A stretch of DNA of 58,526 bases from Actinomadura darangshiensis (GTDB taxonomy: Bacteria > Actinomycetota > Actinomycetes > Streptosporangiales > Streptosporangiaceae), in contig NZ_SMKY01000020.1 of NCBI RefSeq assembly GCF_004349235.1, forward strand, positions 1 through 58,526. Reading direction: 5' to 3'. Under the pieces are notes generated by a model. That model searched no databases and was not told where the DNA came from. It was given only the letters and a program-made list of their open reading frames with translations. A program made the translations under genes and the position numbers. The stretch's first letter is position 1. The number at the start of each line of letters is the position of its first letter. Shown here one piece after another: positions 42,475-50,085 of the stretch.

Positions 42475-43686
42475 CTACGTCCTGGCGCCGTCCCCCGCCC
42501 GGACGGCCTGCCGGACGACCCCCTCGGCGATGAGCGCGTCGATCTCGCCCGCCGTCAGGCCGGCCTCGGCGAGCACCTCGCGGGTGTGCTCGCCCAGCGC
42601 GGGCGGCGTCCGGCGGACCGGCGCGGGCGACCCGTCCAGCCAGAGCGGGCCGCGCATGAGCGGACCCGCCGCGGTGTCGCGGACCATGCCGAGCGCCTCG
42701 ACCTGCGGATCACCGAAGACCCCGTCCATCGCGTGGATCGGGCCGCAGGGGATGCCGGCGGCGCGCAGGTCCGCGATCCACTCGTCCGCCGGACGCGTCC
42801 TGAGCCGCGGTTCGAGCTCGGCGGTGAGCGCGGCGCGCGCCTCGACGCGGGCCGCGCCGTCGGCGAACCGCGGATCGTCCGCCAGCCGGGGCGCGCCGAT
42901 CAGCTCGCACAGGACCCGCCACTGCCGCTGCGAGCCGACCGCGATGTTGACCGGACGGTCCGCCGTGCGGAACACCCCGTACGGGCTGATCACCGGATGG
43001 TCGTTGCCCTGCGGGCCGGGCACCTCGCCGAGCGTCAGGTAGCGCTGGGCCTGGAAGGTCATCACCGCCAGGGCGTTCTCCAGCAGCGAGGTCTGCACAT
43101 GCGCGCCCGCCCCGCCGCGGCGCCGCCCCGCCACCGCGGCGGCGATGCCGAGCGCGCAGGTCATCCCGGAGACGATGTCGATGATCGGGATGCCGACCCG
43201 CAGCGGGCCGCCACCGTCCATCTCGCCGGTGACCGACATCAGGCCGGACATGCCCTGCGCGATCTGGTCGAGGCCGCCCGCGTCCCGGTCGGGGCCGACC
43301 GGGCCGTAGCCCGTCACCCCCGCGATCACGAGCTCGGGCCGGCGGGCGCGCAGCTCGTCCGGGTCGAGGCCGATGGCGGCCAGCACCCCGGGCCGGAAGT
43401 TCTCCACGATCACGTCGGCGTCCGCCGCGAGCCGCGCCAGCAGGCGGCGGCCCGGCTCGGACCTGAACGCGACCGCGATGGAGCGCTTGTTGCGGTTGGC
43501 GCTGTCGAAGTACACGCTGCGGTGCCCGTCGAACGGGCCCCACAGGCGGGAGGCGTCGCCCGTGGGCAGCGCCTCCGCCTTGACGACGTCGGCGCCCAGG
43601 TCGCCGAGCAGGCTCGTGCAGTACGGCCCGGCCATCGCCCGCGTCAGGTCCAGCACGCGCAGCCCGTCCAGTGGCAGCGGCGCCAT
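42475..43686 (-). CDS. Class III CoA-transferase (CaiB/BaiF family), copy 2
   Basis: A 403-residue enzyme. The fold signature is LDLTRAMAGPYCTSLLGDLGADVVKAE, the catalytic Asp lies in VGIPIIDIVSGM, and GAGAHVQTSLLENALAVM is conserved. It is more distant from copies 1 and 3 than they are from each other (compare AEALPTGDASRLWGP with the GD-x-MRTR form). A GntR-type site (43698-43708) lies 12 bases in front of its ATG. It faces the meta-cleavage operon in the same direction and may prime an acid for beta-oxidation. Confidence 0.92.
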   Translation of the reverse strand: MAPLPLDGLRVLDLTRAMAGPYCTSLLGDLGADVVKAEALPTGDASRLWGPFDGHRSVYFDSANRNKRSIAVAFRSEPGRRLLARLAADADVIVENFRPGVLAAIGLDPDELRARRPELVIAGVTGYGPVGPDRDAGGLDQIAQGMSGLMSVTGEMDGGGPLRVGIPIIDIVSGMTCALGIAAAVAGRRRGGAGAHVQTSLLENALAVMTFQAQRYLTLGEVPGPQGNDHPVISPYGVFRTADRPVNIAVGSQRQWRVLCELIGAPRLADDPRFADGAARVEARAALTAELEPRLRTRPADEWIADLRAAGIPCGPIHAMDGVFGDPQVEALGMVRDTAAGPLMRGPLWLDGSPAPVRRTPPALGEHTREVLAEAGLTAGEIDALIAEGVVRQAVRAGDGART

Positions 43687-43697
43687 CTCGACCTCCT

Positions 43698-43708
43698 TGG
43701 TTCTACCA
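43698..43708. promoter_or_regulatory. GntR site between CoA-transferase and quinone oxidoreductase genes
   Basis: TGGTtctACCA matches the consensus exactly. It lies 12 bases before the leftward CoA-transferase start and 63 bases before the rightward oxidoreductase start, and could control both. Confidence 0.65.
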
Positions 43709-43770
43709 TTGAGATTTCCAATTCATATACCTAACCTGTGACGCACTTCAACGACAGGAAGGGAGCCGAC

Positions 43771-44721
43771 ATGCGGGCGATGGTGATCCGGCCACAGGAC
43801 GACGCGCTGGAGTTGTGCGACGTCCCGTCCCCGAGCCCCGGCCAGGGCGAGCTGCTGGTCGCGGTCGAGGCAAGCGGTGTCAACCGGGCCGATCTGCTGC
43901 AGCGCCGCGGCGCTTACGCGCAGGTCGCGTTCCCCCAGGAGGGACCGCGCTTCGCCGGCATGGAAGCGGCCGGCACCGTGGTCGCGACCGGGCCCGGCGC
44001 CACCCGGTTCGCGCCCGGCGACCGGGTGATGGGGCTGTGCGCGGGCGGCTTCGCCGACCGGGTGGTCCTGGACGAACGGCTGGCCATGCCCGTCCCCGCG
44101 GAATTGGACATGGTGGCGGCCGGTGCGCTGCCGCTCGGGCTGATGACCGAGTACGACGCGCTCGCGGACGCCGGCCGGCTGCGTCCCGGCGAGCGCGTCC
44201 TGATCACTGCGGGGTCGTCCGGGGTCGGGCTGATCGGCGTCCAGGTCGCGCGGGCCCTCGGCGCCGGCCGCGTCGCCGCGACGGTCCGGTCCGCGGCCGG
44301 ACGGGACGCGGTCCTGCGGCATGGCGCGGACGAAGCCGTCGTGACCGGCGACCCCTGGCCCGAGGCGGATGTCGTCATCGACCATGTCGGGGCGCCCGCG
44401 CTCGCGAGCGCCCTCGCCGCGCTGGCCCTGGGCGGGCGCCTCGTCAGCGTCGGCCGGCTGGGCGGACGCTCCGCCGAACTGGACCTGAACGAGCTGGCCA
44501 GGAAGCGCCTCCTGCTCGCCGGCGTCACCTTCCGCACCCGCACCCGCGAGGAGTGCGCCGCGATCGCCGCCGGGGCCGTCCGCGACCTGGGCGAGGCGGT
44601 GCGCGCCGGGACGGTCCGCCCGGCCGTCGCCCGCACGTTCCCGCTGGCCGAGGCGCAGGCCGCGCAGGACCTGCTCCGCGACGCCCGGCCGCCCGGCAAG
44701 CTCGTCGTCACGCCCGGCTGA
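43771..44721 (+). CDS. Quinone oxidoreductase-like MDR family protein
   Basis: A 316-residue protein from ATG 43771, placed by GGAAGGGAG; GTG 43738 would lack a binding site. The zinc-free MDR family marks are SGVNRADLLQRRGAYAQ, the Rossmann motif ITAGSSGVGLIGVQVARALGA and GDRVMGLCAGGFAD. Such enzymes reduce quinones or enoyl groups with NADPH. It has its own transcription unit beside the CoA-transferase genes and may detoxify quinones formed from catechols. Confidence 0.9.
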   Translation: MRAMVIRPQDDALELCDVPSPSPGQGELLVAVEASGVNRADLLQRRGAYAQVAFPQEGPRFAGMEAAGTVVATGPGATRFAPGDRVMGLCAGGFADRVVLDERLAMPVPAELDMVAAGALPLGLMTEYDALADAGRLRPGERVLITAGSSGVGLIGVQVARALGAGRVAATVRSAAGRDAVLRHGADEAVVTGDPWPEADVVIDHVGAPALASALAALALGGRLVSVGRLGGRSAELDLNELARKRLLLAGVTFRTRTREECAAIAAGAVRDLGEAVRAGTVRPAVARTFPLAEAQAAQDLLRDARPPGKLVVTPG

Positions 44722-44757
44722 GCGGCGCCGGGCCGGCACGCGTCAGCGCCGCATGTG

Positions 44758-45966
44758 TCAGCCCGCCAGGACGTCCTCGATCCGCTGGTCGTCGTACCCG
44801 GCCACGTCGCGCAGGACGTCGGCGGTGTCCGCGCCGAGTCCGGGGACGGCGGCGGGCATCGCCGCGCGGGGCCGCGAGGCCGCGTCGAACGGCGGCGCGG
44901 TCACCCGGAACTCGCCCGCCGCGTCGGCGACGGTGCGCATCGTGCCCCGGCTCGCCGTCTGCGGATCGTCCAGCACCTCGGCGATCTCCCGGTAGCGGCC
45001 GGACGGCACCCCGGCGGCGAGCAGCCGCTCCTCCGCCTCGGCGGCGGTGAAGCGGGCGGCCCAGTCCTCGATCTCGTCGTAGAGCTCGTCCCAGTGCCGC
45101 TCCCGGTCGGCGATGGCGGCGAACCGCGGGTCGGTGAGCAGGCCCGGGCGGCGCATGGCATCGGCCAGCGCCCGGAAGTTCCGCTCGGTCACCGGAGAGA
45201 TCATCAGGAACCGGTCCTTCGCGCGGACCGGGCGGTACACGGTCTTCTTGCCCGTGCCCGGCGCCTGCGCGGCCTGCGTCTCGAAGATCAGCATCGACAT
45301 CATCGACTCCTGCAGCGACACGTCGAGCGCGTCCCCGAGGCCGGACCGCGAACGGCCCGCGAGGCCGGTCACGACCGCGCCGTAGGCGGCCGTCCCGCCG
45401 AGGACGTCGGCGATGAAGATGCCGCAGTTCGCGGGCCGGACGGCGTCCTTCTGGTACTGGAAGGCGGCCATGTCGTACCCGGACATCGCGTGCACGATCT
45501 GCGCGAACGCCGGAAGCCGGGCGCTCGGCCCGCGCGTCCCGTACCCGGAGACCGAGCAGTACACGAGCCGTTCGTCGCGCGCCCGGCAGGACTCCTCGTC
45601 CAGCCCGTACTTGGCCATCACGCCGGGACGGAAACTCTGCACGAGCACGTCGCACCCGGCCACGATGTCGTGCGCGGCGCGCAGCCCGGCCTCGGCGCGC
45701 AGGTCGAGCCGGACGCTGCGCTTGCCGACGTTGAGGTGGCCGAAGTAGGCGCTGTGCCCGTCCCGGACCGGGGCCCGGGTGCGCATCGGGTCGCCCTCCG
45801 GCGGCTCGATCTTGATCACTTCGGCGCCCATGTCGGCGAGCATCCGGGTGCAGAACGGCCCCGCCATCATGATCGAGAAGTCGGCGACGCGGATCCCGGC
45901 GAGCGGGCCGCCGCCGGCTCGCGCCGCCGTCTCATTGGCGGGCATCGCCGCGTGCTCAGCGCTCAT
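44758..45966 (-). CDS. Class III CoA-transferase (CaiB/BaiF family), copy 3
   Basis: A 402-residue enzyme from ATG 45966 with GAAGGGG upstream; ATG 45984 and 45996 are alternatives. Marks are VADFSIMMAGPFCTRMLADMGAEVIKIEPP, SAYFGHLNVGKRSVRLDL and the catalytic Asp in GIFIADVLGGTAAYGA. Pairwise it is plainly closest to copy 1 (shared SAYFGHLN and PVRDGH). It is the leftward half of a divergent pair with the Rieske operon, with GntR-type sites at both starts. Confidence 0.92.
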   Translation of the reverse strand: MSAEHAAMPANETAARAGGGPLAGIRVADFSIMMAGPFCTRMLADMGAEVIKIEPPEGDPMRTRAPVRDGHSAYFGHLNVGKRSVRLDLRAEAGLRAAHDIVAGCDVLVQSFRPGVMAKYGLDEESCRARDERLVYCSVSGYGTRGPSARLPAFAQIVHAMSGYDMAAFQYQKDAVRPANCGIFIADVLGGTAAYGAVVTGLAGRSRSGLGDALDVSLQESMMSMLIFETQAAQAPGTGKKTVYRPVRAKDRFLMISPVTERNFRALADAMRRPGLLTDPRFAAIADRERHWDELYDEIEDWAARFTAAEAEERLLAAGVPSGRYREIAEVLDDPQTASRGTMRTVADAAGEFRVTAPPFDAASRPRAAMPAAVPGLGADTADVLRDVAGYDDQRIEDVLAG

Positions 45967-45984
45967 CGCATCCCCTTCGTTCAT

Positions 45985-45995
45985 ATGTCGGACCA
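45985..45995. promoter_or_regulatory. GntR site variant before CoA-transferase copy 3
   Basis: ATGTcggACCA keeps the ACCA half and the GT of the other half. It lies 19 bases before the start at 45966. Confidence 0.5.
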
Positions 45996-46049
45996 TTGAG
46001 GCATGGCTCTTCCGGGCACGTCAAGACCGTCCGGACACCCCTCGACGCC

Positions 46050-46088
46050 TTGACAATGCAGTGGCCGTTCCTAAGAATGGTCCAACCA
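46050..46088 (+). promoter_or_regulatory. Rieske operon promoter with perfect GntR site
   Basis: TTGACA (46050-46055), 16 bases, TAAGAA (46072-46077) is the clearest promoter of the window. TGGTccaACCA (46078-46088) touches the -10, so a bound repressor would block it. Confidence 0.7.
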
Positions 46089-46115
46089 ATGAGCATCCGT
46101 CAGAGGAGCGGCACC

Positions 46116-47450
46116 ATGACCACGACCGCCGGCGCGGCCGGGATCGGCCTTCCCGAAGTCGACCGGATCCCGCCGCGCAGCACCCGGTACCTGCGCGACG
46201 AGCGGAACCCGAACGCCTTCCTCGTACAGCGGTCCGTGTTCGTCGACGAGGACGTCCTCGCCCGGGAACGCGAGGCGATCTTCAACCGGTGCTGGATCTA
46301 CGTCGGGCACAGCTCCGAGATCCCCGAACCCAACGACTTCGTCTCCCGGACGGTCGTCGGCCGGCCCGTCCTCTTCACCCGGGACAAGGGCGGCGAAGTG
46401 CGCGTCTGGTACAACGCCTGCACCCACCGCGGCGCGGAAGTGTGCCGGGAGCGGCGCGGCAACGCCCGCCGGTTCCGCTGCTTCTACCACTCGTGGTCGT
46501 TCTCGACCGACGGGCGACTCGTCGCCATGCCCGACGAGGACGCCTACCCCGACGGTTTCAGCAAGGAGGCGCACCGGCTGCGCGGCCCGGCGCGCGTCGA
46601 GTCCTACCGCGGGTTCTACTTCATGAACGTCCGCGCGGACGCCGAGCCGCTGGCGGACTACCTCGCCGGAACCAAGTACTACCTCGACCTCACCGCCGAC
46701 CAGTCGGCCGCCGGGATGGTCGTGACGCCCGGCAGCCACGAGTACTCCATCAAGGCCAACTGGAAGCTGCTCGTGGAGAACAGCTTCGACGGGTACCACG
46801 CCATCCCCGTCCACAAGACCTACCTCGACGTGCAGCGCAGCCGCGGGGACGAGATCGCCGGCAGCACCGACGGCGACTGGAAGCAGTCGCACGCCTACGA
46901 CCTCGGCAACGGGCACGCGGTGACGGTCAAGGAGGCGCCCTGGGGACGTCCGATCGCCCGTTGGAAGCCGTCCATGGGGGAGGACACGCGGGAGGTCGTC
47001 GAGGACTCCTACCGGCGGCTCGTCGAGACCTACGGCGAGGAGCGGGCCGACGAGATCGCCGGCCTCGACTTCAACATGCACGTGTTCCCGAACCTGTCGA
47101 TCAACAACATCATGGCCGTGATCGTCCGCACCTACTATCCGGTGGCCTCCGGCCTCATGCACGTCAACGCCTGGTCGCTGGCGCCGGCCGAGGAGAGCGC
47201 GCCGGCGCGCCGGGTGCGCAACGAGTCGTTCCTGTCCTTCCTCGGCCCCGCGGGCCTCGCGACACCGGACGACAACGAGGCCCTGGAGTCCTGCCACCGC
47301 GGCTACGCCTCCGACCCCGGCGGCGGCTGGTCGGACGTCTCCCGCGGCATGGACATCGCCGAACCCCGCAACTGGGACGAACTCCAGATGCGCACGTTCT
47401 GGCGCCGCTGGAGCGACCTCGTCGAGAGCCCGGCCGAGGGCGAGCACTGA
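46116..47450 (+). CDS. Aromatic ring-hydroxylating dioxygenase alpha subunit (Rieske)
   Basis: A 444-residue subunit from ATG 46116 with GAGGAG upstream; ATG 46089 is less well placed. The Rieske [2Fe-2S] motif is CTHRGAEVC then CFYHSWSF (CxH-x17-CxxH, about residues 104-128). The mononuclear iron site is ENSFDGYHAIPVH, with Asp and two His. It inserts both oxygen atoms into an aromatic ring to give a cis-dihydrodiol. It begins a four-gene operon with beta subunit, ferredoxin and reductase. The substrate is unknown. Confidence 0.94.
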   Translation: MTTTAGAAGIGLPEVDRIPPRSTRYLRDERNPNAFLVQRSVFVDEDVLAREREAIFNRCWIYVGHSSEIPEPNDFVSRTVVGRPVLFTRDKGGEVRVWYNACTHRGAEVCRERRGNARRFRCFYHSWSFSTDGRLVAMPDEDAYPDGFSKEAHRLRGPARVESYRGFYFMNVRADAEPLADYLAGTKYYLDLTADQSAAGMVVTPGSHEYSIKANWKLLVENSFDGYHAIPVHKTYLDVQRSRGDEIAGSTDGDWKQSHAYDLGNGHAVTVKEAPWGRPIARWKPSMGEDTREVVEDSYRRLVETYGEERADEIAGLDFNMHVFPNLSINNIMAVIVRTYYPVASGLMHVNAWSLAPAEESAPARRVRNESFLSFLGPAGLATPDDNEALESCHRGYASDPGGGWSDVSRGMDIAEPRNWDELQMRTFWRRWSDLVESPAEGEH

Positions 47451-47953
47451 TGGAGGCGACGAGCATGGCCGTGGACCGAGCCGAGGTCGAGGACTTCCTC
47501 TACCGCGAGGCCGACCTGCTGGACGAATGGCGCCTGGAGGAGTGGCGGGACCTGTTCACCGACGACGGACGCTACTACGTGCCCGCGACCGACAACCCCG
47601 ACGGCGATCCCGACCTCGACCTCGCCCTGGTCAGCGACACCAAGGAGGGCGTCCGCGGCCGGGTGCAGCGACTGCTCAGCACCTGGGCGCACATCGAGAA
47701 CCCGCGCTCGCTGACCCGCCGCGTCATCGGGAACGTCCGCGTGGAGGCCGAACCCGGAACCGGCGAGGTGGTCGCGCGCTGCAACGCGATCGTCTACCGC
47801 TCGCGGGTCGCCGGGACCACCACGTACGCGGCGCGGCTCACCTACCGGCTGCGCCGCGGCGGGGACGGCGGGTTCCGGATCGTCCTGAAGCAGACCGTGC
47901 TCGACCACGCGACGCTGCGCGACAGCGGCGGCGTGCTGTCGATCATCATCTGA
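47450..47953 (+). CDS. Aromatic ring-hydroxylating dioxygenase beta subunit
   Basis: A 167-residue NTF2-like subunit from ATG 47450, which shares one base with the alpha stop (TGATG). VEDFLYREADLLDEWRLEEWRDLFTDDGRYYVPATD is the beta-subunit opening, and LKQTVLDHATLRDSGGVLSII the characteristic ending. It forms a structural alpha3beta3 partner of the alpha subunit. Short ATG alternatives exist at 47465. Confidence 0.93.
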   Translation: MEATSMAVDRAEVEDFLYREADLLDEWRLEEWRDLFTDDGRYYVPATDNPDGDPDLDLALVSDTKEGVRGRVQRLLSTWAHIENPRSLTRRVIGNVRVEAEPGTGEVVARCNAIVYRSRVAGTTTYAARLTYRLRRGGDGGFRIVLKQTVLDHATLRDSGGVLSIII

Positions 47954-47973
47954 CCAGCGGGGGACCTCTTTCT

Positions 47974-48174
47974 ATGCGCGTCACCATCGACGAAGACAAG
48001 TGCTGCGGCTATGCGGCCTGCCTCAGCGTGGCCGAGAAGGTCTTCGACCTGGCCGCCGACAACATCGCGGCCGTCCTGGTCGAGCACCCCCAAGGCGAGC
48101 TCGCCGACCAGGCCCGCGAGGCCGCCGCCGCCTGCCCCACGTCCGCGATCATCCTGCTGGACGACACGGAATGA
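47974..48174 (+). CDS. Ferredoxin, [3Fe-4S]-type with CxxYxxC
   Basis: A 66-residue ferredoxin from ATG 47974. The cluster motif is CCGYAAC (Cys10-x5-Cys16) with the third Cys in AACPTSAI. The middle position of the usual CxxCxxC is Tyr, so a three-cysteine [3Fe-4S] cluster is expected. It is one of the single-cluster ferredoxins more often paired with P450s. Here it lies between the dioxygenase and the reductase, so it should carry electrons from reductase to the Rieske oxygenase. It overlaps the reductase gene by four bases. Confidence 0.88.
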   Translation: MRVTIDEDKCCGYAACLSVAEKVFDLAADNIAAVLVEHPQGELADQAREAAAACPTSAIILLDDTE

Positions 48175-49358
48175 GCCCGCGGGAGGTCGTGATCGTCGGG
48201 GCGTCGGTCGCCGGCGTCGCGGTGGCCGACGAGCTGCGCCGGCTCGGCTTCGAGGGCCGCCTCGTCCTCGTCGGCGACGAACCGCACCCGCCCTACGACC
48301 GGCCGCCGCTGTCCAAGGACCTGCTGACCGGCCGCACCGAGCCGGACCGCATCCGCCTGCGCGAGCCCGCGCACTACACCGACCGCGGCATCACCCTGAT
48401 GCTGGGCGTCCCGGCCGTCCGGCTGGACGGCCGGCGTGTCGAGCTGGCGGACGGCCGCGTCCTCACACCCGACGCCGTGGTGATCGCCACCGGGGCCCGC
48501 GCGCGTTCCCTCGGCGAACCACGGCCCACGCTGGTCACGCTCCGCGGGCTGGACGACGCGCTCCACCTGCGCCGCCGGCTCGCGGACGGTACCCGGCTCG
48601 TGATCGCCGGAGGCGGCTTCATCGGCGCGGAGGCGGCCGCGTCCGCCCGCGCGCTCGGCGCGGACGTCACGCTGATCGAGGCGGCGCCGCTCCCCTTCGC
48701 CCACCTGCTGGGGGACGAGATGGCCGCCGCGCTCGTCCGTCCGCACCGCGAGGCGGGCGTCCGCGTCCTGACGGGCACACCCGTCCAGCGCGTCGATCGC
48801 GCGGGCGGAACCGAGAACGTGCTGCTGGCCGACGGTCAGGTCGTACACGGCGATCTCGTCTTGGCGGGGCTCGGCTCGATACCCAACACAGGCTGGCTCG
48901 ACGGGTCCGGGCTGGACATCGGCAACGGCGTCCGCTGCGACGCCACAGGCGCGACGGCCCTACCGGGCGTGTGCGCCGTCGGCGACGTGGCGGCCTGGTA
49001 CGAGCCCGGACTCGGGCGCCATGTCCGCCATGAGCACTGGACCAGCGCGACCGAGCAGGCCCGGACCGTCGCGGCGCGACTCCTCGGGCGTTCACCGAAA
49101 GCCGTCCCTGGCGCGGGCGTCCCCTACTTCTGGTCCGACCAGTACGGGGCGCGCATCCAGTCGCTGGGGAACCCCGAACTCGCGGACGAGACCCATGTCG
49201 TCCACGGCTCCCTGGACGAAGGCTCCTTCGCCGTCCTGTACGGCCGCGAAGGCCGCCTGATCGGCGCCGCCGGCCGCGACGCCGCCGCACACGTCATGCG
49301 GCACCGGCGGGCCATCACCGCCGCCCCCTTCCCCCTCCAGCCGACCGGCGGGACGTGA
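48171..49358 (+). CDS. Ferredoxin reductase (FAD-dependent, NAD(P)H)
   Basis: A 395-residue flavoprotein from ATG 48171 in an ATGA overlap. The FAD motif is VVIVGASVAGVAVADELRRLG, PPYDRPPLSKDLL is the hallmark of Rieske and P450 ferredoxin reductases, the NAD motif is VIAGGGFIGAEAAASARALG, and VCAVGDVAAWYE the second FAD motif. The C-terminal YFWSDQYGARIQSLG fits the same group. It feeds the adjacent ferredoxin and completes the dioxygenase system. Confidence 0.94.
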   Translation: MSPREVVIVGASVAGVAVADELRRLGFEGRLVLVGDEPHPPYDRPPLSKDLLTGRTEPDRIRLREPAHYTDRGITLMLGVPAVRLDGRRVELADGRVLTPDAVVIATGARARSLGEPRPTLVTLRGLDDALHLRRRLADGTRLVIAGGGFIGAEAAASARALGADVTLIEAAPLPFAHLLGDEMAAALVRPHREAGVRVLTGTPVQRVDRAGGTENVLLADGQVVHGDLVLAGLGSIPNTGWLDGSGLDIGNGVRCDATGATALPGVCAVGDVAAWYEPGLGRHVRHEHWTSATEQARTVAARLLGRSPKAVPGAGVPYFWSDQYGARIQSLGNPELADETHVVHGSLDEGSFAVLYGREGRLIGAAGRDAAAHVMRHRRAITAAPFPLQPTGGT

Positions 49359-49401
49359 CGGCGCACCGTACCGCCGAGTACCGGACGATAAGGTCGAGTC
49401 C

Positions 49402-50085
49402 GTGGCGATCAACGACGTTCGGGCACGTTCAAGGCGACTGAAAGAACCGGTAGCTCCAAAACTTCCCGGCTCCTTGGCGGAAGCAGGGCTTTCAGAGGCC
49501 GACCTGGCCGACGACGGCATATACCTGTCCACACTGTACGGCGCCCTTGATCTGTCGGGACAGGACGCCGAAGACGTCGAGTTCGAGCGCTGCCGCTTCC
49601 AGGAAACGCGGTTCTCCGGCACGACCATGCGGCGTGCCAGCATCGCCGATGCCGAGTTCACGTCCTGTGACCTGGCGAACCTGAGGCTCTCCGACTCGCG
49701 GATCTTCAACGCGGTGATAGACGGCAGCCGCCTCACCGGAACCTTCATGACCGAGTGCGCGCTACGGGACGTCCTGTTCAGCAACTGCCGTGCGGACTTG
49801 TCATCTTTCCGCTTCACCCGGTTCAAGAGCGTCGTGTTCCGCGACTGCAACCTCACGGATGCCAACTTCCAGGGAGCGGAACTCGGCGGCGTACGCTTCG
49901 AGCGCTGCAAGCTGGCCGGGGCGCAGTTCAGCAACGCCAACATGAAAGGCACCCGGCTTTCCGAGTGCGACCTCTACGGCGTCAACGGCATTCAGAGTTT
50001 CCAGGGTGCGATCGTCCCCACCGCCGACGCACAAGGCTTGCTGTTCGCCCTGGCATCAGCAATGGGCATCACGATCGAGGACTAG
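49402..50085 (+). CDS. Pentapeptide repeat protein
   Basis: A 227-residue protein from GTG 49402. From about residue 50 it shows A(D/N)LxF-type five-residue repeats (VEFERCRFQETRFSGTTMRRA, CDLANLRLSDSRI, SVVFRDCNLTDANFQGAEL, KLAGAQFSNANMKGTRLSEC). These coil into a right-handed quadrilateral beta-helix. Some family members mimic DNA and protect gyrase; others are of unknown role. No link to the preceding operon is visible beyond position. Confidence 0.9.
   Translation: MAINDVRARSRRLKEPVAPKLPGSLAEAGLSEADLADDGIYLSTLYGALDLSGQDAEDVEFERCRFQETRFSGTTMRRASIADAEFTSCDLANLRLSDSRIFNAVIDGSRLTGTFMTECALRDVLFSNCRADLSSFRFTRFKSVVFRDCNLTDANFQGAELGGVRFERCKLAGAQFSNANMKGTRLSECDLYGVNGIQSFQGAIVPTADAQGLLFALASAMGITIED

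Noticed and set aside
36489..45966. An apparent loss of the catalytic Asp in two CoA-transferases (Ala at the PAYAPI/PAFAQI position)
   Set aside because: That position is not the catalytic Asp. The catalytic Asp lies later, in FVADVLGG and FIADVLGG, and is present in all three.
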